Program-made: the position numbers and the translations under genes
Notes under the pieces: generated by a model
What the model saw: only the letters and a program-made list of their open reading frames with translations
Told to the model about the DNA's origin: nothing
The model's database searches: none
Shown here: positions 9,122 to 16,629 of the stretch, in pieces
Numbering within the stretch: the stretch's first letter is position 1
How the letters are laid out: every line of letters starts with the position of its first letter
NCBI RefSeq assembly: GCF_008629695.1
Contig: NZ_VWSH01000002.1
Location: forward strand, 93,410 to 157,409
Length of the DNA stretch: 64,000 nt
DNA from: Taibaiella lutea
Lineage (GTDB): Bacteria; Bacteroidota; Bacteroidia; Chitinophagales; Chitinophagaceae
Reading direction: 5' to 3'

Positions 9122-10147
9122 TCAGAGTAGTTGTTTTTTAATTTGTTTTGCAATAGCTGTTACAACGGGAACAGATACACTATTGCCAAATTGTTTATAG
9201 GCTTGTACATCAGATACTACAATTGAATATCCTTTACCAATAGAATAACCTTGCAACAATCCTGCCTCTTTTGGCGATAATTTTCTTGGATTCTTACCTT
9301 TTTGCTCTATCAATATTTCACTTCCATCTTTGTAATATCTGGCCGAAATCGTACTTGTATATGGACTGTTTTTATTGAAAAGCGAAAAGCCAAAACCGTT
9401 TCCCTTTTCCTTATGTTCACTTAATCTTCTTAGATGTCCTGCATGTAACCTATCAGAAATTGTATATTTTTCGTCTACTTTCGATTCTAAGATATCTCCA
9501 ACTTTAACAGGTTTCACTTTTTCCTCCAAATCCTCCTTATCCATGATTGGCATATTATTTATATCTAATCCAAATGGGAAAGAAAAACTTTCAGGTGAAT
9601 TTTCTCCTTTAAGCCAGGCTACTATAAAAATTCGCTGACGATTTTGAGGCACTCCAAAGTTTTTGGAACTTAATACTTCATGATTGACTTTATACCCAAG
9701 CCCATCTAAAACTTCAAGAATTTTTTTAAACGTTTTACCTTTATCATGGCTTTTCAGACCTTTTACATTTTCCAGTAACAAAACTTTTGGAGGAAAACCT
9801 TTATCTATCTTATGCTTTACAATATCAGCAATATTGAAAAACAAAGTTCCTCTTGTGTCATCAAACCCTTTTTTTAATCCTGCGTTAGAAAAAGCCTGAC
9901 AAGGAAATCCACCACACAATACATCAAAGTCCGGTATTTTATCTACATCTGCATCATTAATATCTGCATTAAAATTTCCCGAAGAAAACAGCTTAGGAGA
10001 AATATTCTTAAAATTATGCTCGTAAGTTATTCGTGCAAACTTGTCCCATTCACTTGCAAAAACACATTCTCCTCCTACGCTATGCATTGCTATATGAAAT
10101 CCACCTATCCCTGCAAAAAGATCAATAAACTTAAATTTTCCTTTCAT
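9122..10147 (-). CDS. DNA (cytosine-5) methyltransferase
   Basis: A complete 341-residue C5 methyltransferase. Motif I is FIDLFAGIGGF (residues 7-17). The catalytic loop is GGFPCQAFS with nucleophile Cys83. The ENV motif is LLLENVKGL (about 125), motif VIII is QNRQRIFIVAW (about 167), and the C-terminal motif is QFGNSVSVPV. The target-recognition region (about 200-270) is short, as in single-specificity enzymes. It would methylate the host target and protect it from the adjoining McrB-like/DUF2357 pair. Its ATG overlaps the stop of the HTH gene by one base (10147). The next gene starts one base after its TGA. The upstream vsr gene fits, since 5-methylcytosine deaminates to T:G mismatches. The recognition sequence is not predictable here. 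Confidence 0.93.
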   Translation of the reverse strand: MKGKFKFIDLFAGIGGFHIAMHSVGGECVFASEWDKFARITYEHNFKNISPKLFSSGNFNADINDADVDKIPDFDVLCGGFPCQAFSNAGLKKGFDDTRGTLFFNIADIVKHKIDKGFPPKVLLLENVKGLKSHDKGKTFKKILEVLDGLGYKVNHEVLSSKNFGVPQNRQRIFIVAWLKGENSPESFSFPFGLDINNMPIMDKEDLEEKVKPVKVGDILESKVDEKYTISDRLHAGHLRRLSEHKEKGNGFGFSLFNKNSPYTSTISARYYKDGSEILIEQKGKNPRKLSPKEAGLLQGYSIGKGYSIVVSDVQAYKQFGNSVSVPVVTAIAKQIKKQLL

Positions 10148-10389
10148 TATTTCCTTAACCTCCCTTTTGATTTAAAAGATTCATGGTTAAAAAAATCCTG
10201 AAATGTTATCTCAAGGCCATAGCAAATGATTTTTTCAAGCGTACGCATGGAAATGTTTCTTTTTCCGTTTTCAACATGATTCATAAATGATCTATCAACC
10301 TCTGCTTTATAAGCAACCGCTTCTTGTGTGAGATTTAAAGAGGTCCGTATCTCTTTAATACGTTCACCTATTTTACTCTGAATGTCCAT
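10147..10389 (-). CDS. XRE-family HTH regulator (candidate controller protein)
   Basis: An 80-residue protein consisting almost wholly of one Cro/CI-type helix-turn-helix: IREIRTSLNLTQ-type helix 1, then TQEAVAYKAEVD and RSFMNHVENGKRN as the recognition helices. Size and position match C (controller) proteins of restriction-modification systems, which time expression of methyltransferase and nuclease. It overlaps the methyltransferase start by one base, so the two are translationally coupled. Immediately upstream, 6 bases from its ATG, begins a perfect 23-bp inverted repeat (10396-10450). That repeat is the natural candidate for its own operator. HTH fold is certain; the controller role is inferred from context. 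Confidence 0.85.
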   Translation of the reverse strand: MDIQSKIGERIKEIRTSLNLTQEAVAYKAEVDRSFMNHVENGKRNISMRTLEKIICYGLEITFQDFFNHESFKSKGRLRK

Positions 10390-10395
10390 TCTGCA

Positions 10396-10450
10396 AAAAT
10401 GGCAAACGTGACTTATAGTACATTGGCCTATAAGTCACGTTTGCCATTTT
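10396..10450. promoter_or_regulatory. Perfect 23-bp inverted repeat upstream of the HTH gene
   Basis: Arms 10396-10418 and 10428-10450 are exact reverse complements around a 9-base spacer (10419-10427). The element fills the gap between the vsr stop (10463) and the HTH start (10389). It may be a two-site operator for the HTH protein, with each arm containing CACGTTTGCC on one strand. It may instead be an RNA hairpin that insulates vsr from the downstream genes. No T-run follows on the minus strand, which argues against a simple terminator. Confidence 0.7.
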
Positions 10451-10462
10451 GTGGGTAAGTAT

Positions 10463-10885
10463 TTACTGTCCTTTTTGAATTTTTACTAAAAGTGCTTTTA
10501 AAGAATCTTCAATTGTACTCTTTTTCAATTCACACCCCCAAATTATAATTACTTTCCAACCTTTCTCTGTTAAGGCTGCAATAGCTTTTTCATCATTCAG
10601 TATGTTCTTTCCGATCTTATCCAGCCACCATTCGGTACGGGTTTTAGGCACTACGTAATATTTGCAGCCTTCGTGCCCGTGCCAGAAGCAGCCATGAATA
10701 AAAATGACGGTTTTATATTTGGCTAACACAATATCAGGCTTACCGGGCAACTTTTTATCGTGCAGGCGATAACGGAATCCTTTGGAGAAAAGGAATTTAC
10801 GTACCAGCATTTCGGGTTTGGTATCTTTCCCTTTAATGCGGCTCATGTTATAACTACGGGTGGCTTTGTCGTGTACGTCGGTCAT
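10463..10885 (-). CDS. vsr: Very-short-patch mismatch repair endonuclease Vsr
   Basis: A 140-residue Vsr enzyme, full length for the family. It nicks 5' of the T in T:G mismatches produced by deamination of 5-methylcytosine and so starts repair to C:G. Key residues are present at the same numbers as in E. coli Vsr: Glu25 (TKPEM), Asp51 (GKPDIV), and the HGCFWHGH segment with Cys66, Trp68 and His69. The N-terminal SRIKGKDTKPE segment is also typical. It is the first gene of the minus-strand operon. The partner C5 methyltransferase lies two genes downstream. This fits protection of the methylated target site from mutation. Identification is secure. Confidence 0.95.
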   Translation of the reverse strand: MTDVHDKATRSYNMSRIKGKDTKPEMLVRKFLFSKGFRYRLHDKKLPGKPDIVLAKYKTVIFIHGCFWHGHEGCKYYVVPKTRTEWWLDKIGKNILNDEKAIAALTEKGWKVIIIWGCELKKSTIEDSLKALLVKIQKGQ

Positions 10886-11230
10886 TGGTAAATCAGTATC
10901 TATACAATACAGATTGCAGATTGTTTTACAAAGGTATCGAATAGTAACCCTTTACGTTTCGCAGCATCCCTTTTGGGAGACGCTGCGGGGACAAAAATCT
11001 ACTATTTTATACATAAAAACCCGGCAGCCATTTATTTGAAATGACTGCCGTGTTTATTTGAACAGGCCGCAGGCCTGCACCAGCATACGTAAATTTTATT
11101 CTTTTGATACGTCTGTAAAAATGGAACTGTCATATATGTTAGAACAGGCCACAGACCTGCACCAGCATAGACGGTCGGTGAGACACTAACCGCCGCGGGC
11201 TAGGACATTAAAATACAAAACCTTTCAACC
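10886..11230. repeat. Intergenic hairpin repeats between vsr and radC
   Basis: No gene. Three repeat types are present. Type A at 10955-10995 (GCAGC...GCTGCG stem closing on CCC/GGG) recurs at 12034 and three times at 14237-14510. Type C, GAACAGGCCnCAGnCCTGCA, occurs at 11060-11087 and 11142-11169 with two mismatches in 28. Type B, GGTnGGTGAGACACnAACC, is at 11173-11196 with further copies near 11928-12025 and 14291-14576. Confidence 0.7.
11014..11057 (-). terminator. Terminator-like hairpin downstream of radC
   Basis: The stem CGGCAGnCATTT pairs with AAATGnCTGCCG around a short AT loop. On the minus strand it is followed by a T-run, as expected for factor-independent termination of radC transcripts. 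It lies about 175 bases after the radC stop. Confidence 0.6.
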
Positions 11231-11860
11231 TTACTCCACCTTCAACCTTCCGATAACAGCTTTACTTAAACCTGTTATCCTCATGATAGCTTCTATCTCG
11301 TAACCTTCTTTTTTCATCTGTTTGGCAACTTCTTTTTTGCCCTCATTATTTCCCTGTTTCTTACCAATTTCAATAGCCGCTTTTTCGTAGCGTCTTTTAA
11401 TTTCGTAAGCGGGTACGTATTTAAGGCTCTGCTCCAGTTCTTTCAGCAGGCCGCTGTCCATAAAGCTGTAATAATCTTTCTCGCTGATGATGAGGTGATC
11501 CATCAGCGGCACATGCATTATCCGGCCCACTTGTATCAGCTGGTCGGTAACGTCTTTGTCGCGTTCGCTGGGGGTAAGTTCGCCGCTGGGGTGGTTATGT
11601 ACCAAAATGACTTTAACCGCTCTTTTCTGCAAGGGAATGCTAAACACTTCCATCGGTTCGATGAGGGTCTTGTTGATGGTACCCAGGCTTACGAGTTCGA
11701 TGTTCAGTATGCGGTAAGCGTTATCGAGACTTACGGTCCACAAGTGTTCGCGGTTGCGGTCTATCCTGCTTTCGCGCACCAGTACACGTTGCATAATGCC
11801 GTACAGATCGTCGGCACACAAAACTTTTACTTTCTCCTCTTTTTTTAAACGTATGTTCAT
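11231..11860 (-). CDS. RadC-family JAB/MPN domain protein
   Basis: A JAB1/MPN-fold protein of the RadC/YeeS family. The metal-binding signature is HNHPSG followed by S...D in SERDKD, then MDHLIISEKDYYSF. RadC was historically linked to DNA repair, but its reaction is not established. I set the start at the ATG at 11860 (209 aa). The open frame continues 39 codons upstream, but those codons run through two copies of the type B hairpin repeat and lack family similarity. The C-terminal 45 residues (GKKEVAKQMKKEGYEIEAI then ITGLSKAVIGRL) resemble the helical tails of Rpn/PD-(D/E)XK transposase-like proteins. The gene is alone between repeat fields beside the restriction operon, a setting common for mobile or accessory RadC copies. 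Confidence 0.85.
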   Translation of the reverse strand: MNIRLKKEEKVKVLCADDLYGIMQRVLVRESRIDRNREHLWTVSLDNAYRILNIELVSLGTINKTLIEPMEVFSIPLQKRAVKVILVHNHPSGELTPSERDKDVTDQLIQVGRIMHVPLMDHLIISEKDYYSFMDSGLLKELEQSLKYVPAYEIKRRYEKAAIEIGKKQGNNEGKKEVAKQMKKEGYEIEAIMRITGLSKAVIGRLKVE

Positions 11861-11927
11861 GGCACATTCACTATATACGGCATAAATGTAAGGTTTTCCG
11901 TTCATTCTTGTTTTAGGTTTTGGTGCG

Positions 11928-12072
11928 CGGTCGGTAAAAACACTAACAGCGGCAGGTGTCGGTGGGACACTAATCATGGCGGTTATGCATAGGGAATGTT
12001 GTTGGTGAAAACACCAACAACGGCGTTGGCTACATACGCAGCGTCCCCTTCGGTAGACTATGCGGGGATAAA
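11928..12072. repeat. Type B and type A hairpin repeats upstream of radC
   Basis: Type B copies lie at about 11928-11954, 11955-11982 and 11997-12025 (TTGTTGGTG pairing with CACCAACAA). One type A copy (GCAGCGTCCCCTTCGG start) is at about 12034-12072. The two leftmost copies are what extends the radC frame upstream. Confidence 0.65.
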
Positions 12073-12093
12073 GTCACTTCGGGAGATGCTACG

Positions 12094-12128
12094 ACGAAAA
12101 AAAGGTCTGAGCAATAAATGCTCAGACC
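12094..12128 (-). terminator. Terminator of the riboswitch-controlled gene
   Basis: A perfect 10-bp stem, 12104-12113 with 12119-12128, has a 5-nt loop. On the minus strand it is followed by seven T. It lies about 50 bases after the stop at 12181. Confidence 0.8.
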
Positions 12129-12180
12129 AACGGTGGCGGGTTAATGCCATCCTTTTGTTTATCTCTTGCTGTATCGCAAC

Positions 12181-13938
12181 TTATCTCTTTATAAACTTTT
12201 GTGTGTATTTACGGTTAGTTTGAGCGTCGGCAATGGTAATGAGGTAAATACCGGAAGACATATTTGTCAGGTCGATCGTATGCCTCTCTTCTTTTACATC
12301 GCTTTTATAGAATACCTGACCCAATGCATTTGTAACAATGCAGTTATATCCTTTCTTGTTTGCAGTTGCAAGATTGCTTCTTATAGTGATAAAGCCGTTA
12401 GTCGGATTGGGGTATAGCTGAAATACCTGCTGCGCCGACAGTTCGTCGATTCCTGTTGTACAATTCACTTTCAGTTGTTGGGTCTGGATGGTGGTATTTC
12501 CGTGCCCGTCGTCATAATGCCATTGAACAGTGTAATTGCCCGCAACGGTAAAATGTAAGGAATCGGTAGTGCCCATCAGGAGGCCTGCGCAATTATCTGT
12601 TGCCGTCGGCGCCGTCAGTGTATAAGGACAGTTTACGTTTAAGGCTTCCAGATTATTGTCGGCAACGGGCGCTATTGTATCATCAATAATTACAGTTTGT
12701 GTAGCGGTAGATGAAAGGTAACCGTTGGTAAAGGTCCATGTAATGGTATGGCTGCCCTGATTATGAAGGTTGAGGGAATCGTTTGTGGTGCCTGCTATCG
12801 GTAAACTTCCTGCCGTAGCAACAGGAGCGGTAATTGTGGTGTCGCACTGTGCAAAAACAGTTTGTAATGCTGCGGTATCAATGACAGGTGCAATGTAAGT
12901 ATGCAGTTCCAGTTCGTTGCCAATCCTTCCGGCAACGCTGCCGGTATCTATCTGCGTAAAAGTGGTTCCATCAACAATTTCATACTTCGTGGGCTCGGCA
13001 TAGTTGCCTGCGGTTGCAACTGCAAAATCTCCGGTATAGGGATCTACGTCAAATGATTTTCCGTAAGCGAATGAAAAGCTGTTGCCGGGTAATGTACTTG
13101 TATATATTAACGGAACGGGAACAACAGGACTGGCGATGTTGTAAGCATATACATTCTTGCCGGACAGGAAATACAGCTTATTGACAGCTAACCTGAGCTG
13201 TGCCGCATTGCTGATGCCGGTTAAGCTGACAGGGGCGTTCAGCAGATCGTTATTGGATGGCTCAAGCTTAACCAATGCCGAAATGCCTGATACTTTGCCC
13301 AGCAACCAGATGCAGTTATTGGCCGCGTCGTATTGCATGCCTGCTATAGAACCGATGCCCGGTAGGATGCTTGCTACCGCCTTGTTTGCGGCAGTATCTA
13401 TCTTGACAATTTTACTGCCTATGGCAACATACATAAAGCCGTTTGCGGCTGCCATATAGCTTGCATAGGAACTTATCATATTAGCGGTATCGGTAACAGG
13501 GGTCATCGTATTATTGACAAGGTCGATTAGCTGAATGATGTTGCCGGTTGCCTGACTTACATAGCCTTTTGTATTGCTTGCTTTGCCAAGACATTGATAA
13601 CCTGCGCCGCCTGTAAAGGTCTTGATGGTGTCGAAAGAAGGATAGGCTACTATGGATAACTTGTAAGGGGAGGAGGCACCGCCTTTTCCGCATAACACAG
13701 CCCTGTTGCCAAAGGTGCCGTAATCCTGCAATACGTCGATACCGAGCGAGCTGTTGGCCGTCTGAAAAAGCCCTGCGCTGAATACATGTGTTGAGCCGCC
13801 GGTGCGGGAAGCTTTGAATACATCACCGTTTGGTGATCCGAAATTACCTTCTGCAACCACATAAAGGTCGTAAGGTTTTTGCGCCATGGTAACATGCGCG
13901 GCAAGGAGGACTGAGAAGCCCAGTAAAAGTTTTTTCAT
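12181..13938 (-). CDS. Cobalamin-regulated T9SS-sorted propeller protein (BtuG-like candidate)
   Basis: A 585-residue secreted protein. Residues 1-19 are a signal peptide ending TMA before Q20. Residues about 22-350 start with YDLYVVAEGNFGS and repeat propeller-like strands (VLYVA, IVKIDTA, NCIWLLG). This pattern is typical of DUF5074/YncE-like surface propellers, the group that includes the Bacteroides B12-binding protein BtuG. Residues about 360-490 form two HYR/Ig-like beta domains. The last about 75 residues are a T9SS type A sorting domain (FQLYPNPTNGFITI). A cobalamin riboswitch lies 110 bases upstream on the same strand, so expression should fall when B12 is plentiful. No btuB is next to it. 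B12 capture is inferred from riboswitch plus fold. BtuG itself is a lipoprotein, so T9SS anchoring is a difference. Confidence 0.78.
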   Translation of the reverse strand: MKKLLLGFSVLLAAHVTMAQKPYDLYVVAEGNFGSPNGDVFKASRTGGSTHVFSAGLFQTANSSLGIDVLQDYGTFGNRAVLCGKGGASSPYKLSIVAYPSFDTIKTFTGGAGYQCLGKASNTKGYVSQATGNIIQLIDLVNNTMTPVTDTANMISSYASYMAAANGFMYVAIGSKIVKIDTAANKAVASILPGIGSIAGMQYDAANNCIWLLGKVSGISALVKLEPSNNDLLNAPVSLTGISNAAQLRLAVNKLYFLSGKNVYAYNIASPVVPVPLIYTSTLPGNSFSFAYGKSFDVDPYTGDFAVATAGNYAEPTKYEIVDGTTFTQIDTGSVAGRIGNELELHTYIAPVIDTAALQTVFAQCDTTITAPVATAGSLPIAGTTNDSLNLHNQGSHTITWTFTNGYLSSTATQTVIIDDTIAPVADNNLEALNVNCPYTLTAPTATDNCAGLLMGTTDSLHFTVAGNYTVQWHYDDGHGNTTIQTQQLKVNCTTGIDELSAQQVFQLYPNPTNGFITIRSNLATANKKGYNCIVTNALGQVFYKSDVKEERHTIDLTNMSSGIYLITIADAQTNRKYTQKFIKR

Positions 13939-14049
13939 TTCCTTTTGAGGAATTTAAAAATGATAAAAAAGGACGAAAAATTAAGTGCAGGTATGCAATG
14001 GAAAGGCTTAACTGCATTTATGTTTTTTCTCCGAAAACAAAATACTAAT
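13939..14049 (-). promoter_or_regulatory. Possible expression platform of the cobalamin riboswitch
   Basis: Directly after the aptamer, 14007-14018 can pair with 14047-14057 (11 bp, one bulge), tying up the 3' edge of the aptamer. No T-run follows on the minus strand, so control of translation or transcript stability is more likely than termination. The remainder is an AT-rich leader. Confidence 0.4.
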
Positions 14050-14210
14050 GCGTTAAGGCAGGTCTCCTGGCTTGGTCCGGTATATTTCGCCTTCCCATCA
14101 AAAGATGACAGTGGCGTGTTGAAATATACTTATAGAACCTTACAGTTGCGGGAACAGCTCCCGATTTAAACGGGATTCCCTTTTAATCCTCCCGAGGGAG
14201 GAACCATAAG
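14050..14210 (-). ncRNA. Cobalamin (B12) riboswitch aptamer
   Basis: Read on the minus strand, the conserved elements occur in the right order: a GGGAA block with a CCCG/CGGG stem, CCGCAACTGTAAG, GCCACTG, GGGAAGGCG, and the closing B12 box AGCCAGGAGACCTGCC (14057-14072). These are the diagnostic blocks of the adenosylcobalamin riboswitch. It stands 110 bases upstream of the propeller gene starting at 13938 and has no other gene to control on that strand. Confidence 0.95.
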
Positions 14211-14236
14211 CGGCGCAAAGATAAGGGGAAATACTT

Positions 14237-14580
14237 AAGCGCTTCGCAACGTCCCCTACGGGAGACGATGCGGGGGCAGAAACGATATTGTGGTTGGTGA
14301 GACACCAACCACGGCGAAATGAGGTAGGTTAGTTAAGCGTTTCGCAGGTCCCCTGCGGGAGACGATGCGGGGATAAATGTTGTTGGTGAAAACACCAACA
14401 ACGGCGGATAGGTGCTATTACGGTTGCTGAGACCCTGACCACGGCGGGATGAGGCAGGTTAGTTAAGCGTTTCGCAAGGTCCCTGCGGGAGATGATGCAG
14501 GGACAGATGTTGTTGGTGAAAGTACTAACAACGGCGGAAAGGTGCTATTACGGTCGCGGAGATACTGACCACGTCGAATG
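14237..14580. repeat. 130-bp tandem duplication of type A + type B hairpins
   Basis: Two direct copies of a 130-bp unit (about 14317-14446 and 14447-14576) share about 86% identity by eye. Each contains one type A hairpin and two type B hairpins. A further type A (14237-14277) and type B (14291-14314) pair precedes them. Several differences preserve stem pairing, for example CACCAA to TACTAA opposite TTGGTG through G-T pairs, and GGTT to GGTC opposite GACC. Confidence 0.75.
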
Positions 14581-14625
14581 GAAACTACAGCCGAAGCTCT
14601 GCACAGTCAAGGTTTTAACTATCTC

Positions 14626-14657
14626 CAAAAATAATACAGAATTGATCTCTTAATTTG
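14626..14657 (+). promoter_or_regulatory. Regulon motif site 1, before the response regulator
   Basis: Two 11-bp tandem half-sites, CAAAAATAATA and CAGAATTGATC (14626-14647), are followed by a Bacteroidota-like -7 element ending TTTG (14654-14657). GAAT and TTTG are separated by 11 bases. The arrangement suits an OmpR/PhoB-type activator and suggests autoregulation. Confidence 0.55.
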
Positions 14658-14672
14658 CAGTTTTATTTTGAT

Positions 14673-15347
14673 ATGAAAGTTCTGATAATCGAAGATGAAA
14701 GGGAACTTGCAGATAGTATTATAACGTATCTGAGTTCCGAACAGTTTATCTGCGAGCCTGCAAAAGATTTTAATGCAGCAATGGAGAAGATTCACTTAAA
14801 TGACTATTCCTGCATCGTTCTTGACCTGACGTTGCCCAATGGCAGCGGGCTTGATATTTTAAGAGAACTGAAAAAGCAACAAAAAGAAGACGGGGTATTG
14901 ATTATAAGTGCGAGAAATTCCATTGATGATAAAATTGAAGGGCTCAACCTGGGGGCGGATGATTACCTGGCCAAGCCTTTTCATCTTGCAGAGCTGGGTG
15001 CAAGGGTGGCGGCCATTATCAGAAGAAAGTCTTTTGGCGGGCAAAATATAATCGCTATTGATCATCTTACGCTTGACCTGAGTGACAAGACATTAAAGCA
15101 TGACGGCCAGCCTGTAAGCCTGACCCGAAAGGAGTATGAATTGCTGCTCTATTTTATCAGCAACAAAAACAGGGTGGTTACCAAGGAGTCTATTGTGGAG
15201 CATCTCTGGGGAGATGATATTGATATGGCAGACAGTTACGACTTCATATATTCGCATATAAAGAACCTGCGGAAAAAACTGATACAGGCGGGCTGTCCCG
15301 ACTACATCAAGGCCGTTTACGGTATGGGTTACAAATTCAGTATTTAA
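14673..15347 (+). CDS. OmpR-family response regulator
   Basis: A 224-residue two-component regulator. The receiver domain starts MKVLIIEDE with acidic pocket residues, the phospho-acceptor Asp in CIVLDLTLPNGSG, and the conserved Lys in LAKPFH. The C-terminal winged helix contains LTRKEYELLLYF and VVTKESIVEHLWG and ends in VYGMGYKFSI, typical of OmpR/PhoB DNA-binding domains. The ATG at 14673 is preferred. An upstream in-frame TTG at 14655 lies inside the TTTG promoter core and would be upstream of the transcript start. The kinase gene follows after 10 bases. A tandem 11-bp half-site precedes this gene and recurs before four other genes in the next 12 kb, making this protein the likely binder. 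Confidence 0.93.
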   Translation: MKVLIIEDERELADSIITYLSSEQFICEPAKDFNAAMEKIHLNDYSCIVLDLTLPNGSGLDILRELKKQQKEDGVLIISARNSIDDKIEGLNLGADDYLAKPFHLAELGARVAAIIRRKSFGGQNIIAIDHLTLDLSDKTLKHDGQPVSLTRKEYELLLYFISNKNRVVTKESIVEHLWGDDIDMADSYDFIYSHIKNLRKKLIQAGCPDYIKAVYGMGYKFSI

Positions 15348-15357
15348 CCTTGCAATC

Positions 15358-16626
15358 ATGAAGCTATTAAGTAAATACAACCGGATAAATATTATTTTGA
15401 TGTCGCTGTTGTTTCTCTGCTCTGGAGCTGCTACGTTTATCATGGTCAGGGGCTTGCTCATTCATGAATTGGATGAGGTGCTGGTGGATTACAAAGACCG
15501 GATAGAGCGGTATATAGATTTGAAGGGGACACTTCCTGAAAGCGATGCAATAGATGAAACGATTATTCATTATGATATAACAGCGCATAAGGTAAAGGAC
15601 AAGTTTTCGTTTACGGAGTTGCGCGAGCCGGATGAAGATAAGATGCACACTTTTCGCCAGCTTGTGTTTACGAAGCGAAACGGGGATGTAATTTATAAGT
15701 TTACAATTGCAAAGCCGCTGGAGGGCACGAGAATGCTCACGAGGATTATAGCCGCCACAACAGTCGTGCTTTTATTATTTGTTATTTTGAGTTCGGTATT
15801 GCTTAACAGGATAGTCCTGAGAAAAATCTGGGCGCCGTTTTATGAAACCATCCATAAACTAAAGGGCATTAAAATAAGCAAGGGAGACAGGCTGACTTTA
15901 TCTGAGACCAATATTGATGAATTCCGTTTTTTAAACAACACGCTTGAACAGACTATAAATTTTGCAGAGCAGGAATACAGGATTCTTAAAGAGTTCACAG
16001 AGAATGCCTCTCATGAAATGCAGACGCCGCTTGCGATTGTAAGATCGAAATTAGATCTGGTTATACAACAGGAGGGGCTTTCTGATACACAGGCGGATGC
16101 GATTAAAAGTGCATACTCGGGAATTACGCGTCTGGATAAATTGAACCGTTCTCTTTTATTGCTTGCAAAGATTGAGAACAAGCAATTTCAGGAAACGTCC
16201 ATGCTGAATCTGAAAACCAAGGTTGATGAAAAGCTGGAGCAGCTTAAGGAGATAATGCAGGAATCTTCTGTAAAAGTAAAGAGCGAGCTTACAGACGCGG
16301 TCATTTCCTGTAATGAAATGTTACTGGAAATTCTGCTGAACAACCTTGTCAGCAATGCGGTGCGACATAATGCAAGGGACGGGGAGATCAATATTTCCCT
16401 TAAGCCCGGTGTATTCCGGATTTCAAACACCGGAAGCCCGGTGAGCCTGGATAAAGAAAGAATATTCCGTCGTTTTTATAAAGATGAACAGCATTCCACG
16501 CAGCATGGGCTGGGGCTGGCTATTATCAAACAGATTGCGGAACAATCGGGTATTCAGGTTTCTTACGATTGGGAAAACCATCAGCATGTTTTTACATTGG
16601 AATGGGAAACGCCTTTACTAACGTAG
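15358..16626 (+). CDS. Membrane sensor histidine kinase
   Basis: A 422-residue kinase paired with the upstream OmpR regulator. A first membrane helix (about 10-32) and a second (about 128-150) flank a roughly 95-residue periplasmic sensing region rich in charged residues. A short linker or degenerate HAMP follows. The HisKA domain has phospho-acceptor His219 in ASHEMQTPLAIV. The ATPase domain has N box LLNNLVSNAVRHN and G box HGLGLAIIKQ. The periplasmic domain has no ligand motif I recognise. The start at 15358 gives a clean positively charged N-terminus. Signal sensed is unknown. Co-location with efflux and PAP2 genes hints at envelope or membrane stress. Confidence 0.92.
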   Translation: MKLLSKYNRINIILMSLLFLCSGAATFIMVRGLLIHELDEVLVDYKDRIERYIDLKGTLPESDAIDETIIHYDITAHKVKDKFSFTELREPDEDKMHTFRQLVFTKRNGDVIYKFTIAKPLEGTRMLTRIIAATTVVLLLFVILSSVLLNRIVLRKIWAPFYETIHKLKGIKISKGDRLTLSETNIDEFRFLNNTLEQTINFAEQEYRILKEFTENASHEMQTPLAIVRSKLDLVIQQEGLSDTQADAIKSAYSGITRLDKLNRSLLLLAKIENKQFQETSMLNLKTKVDEKLEQLKEIMQESSVKVKSELTDAVISCNEMLLEILLNNLVSNAVRHNARDGEINISLKPGVFRISNTGSPVSLDKERIFRRFYKDEQHSTQHGLGLAIIKQIAEQSGIQVSYDWENHQHVFTLEWETPLLT

Positions 16627-16629
16627 CTA

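Noticed and set aside
9121-9153. Upstream TTG start for the McrB-like gene
   Set aside because: It would overlap the methyltransferase gene, while the ATG at 9120 lies one base after that gene's stop.
4660-10885. Prophage or conjugative element carrying the restriction genes
   Set aside because: No integrase, phage structural, relaxase or attachment-site repeats were found around the operon.
11861-11977. N-terminal extension of the RadC-like protein
   Set aside because: The extra 39 codons pass through type B hairpin repeats and do not resemble the family; the ATG at 11860 starts the conserved region.
13945-14169. Plus-strand open frame of 74 codons
   Set aside because: It runs through the minus-strand cobalamin riboswitch and its leader; the RNA element fully explains the conservation.
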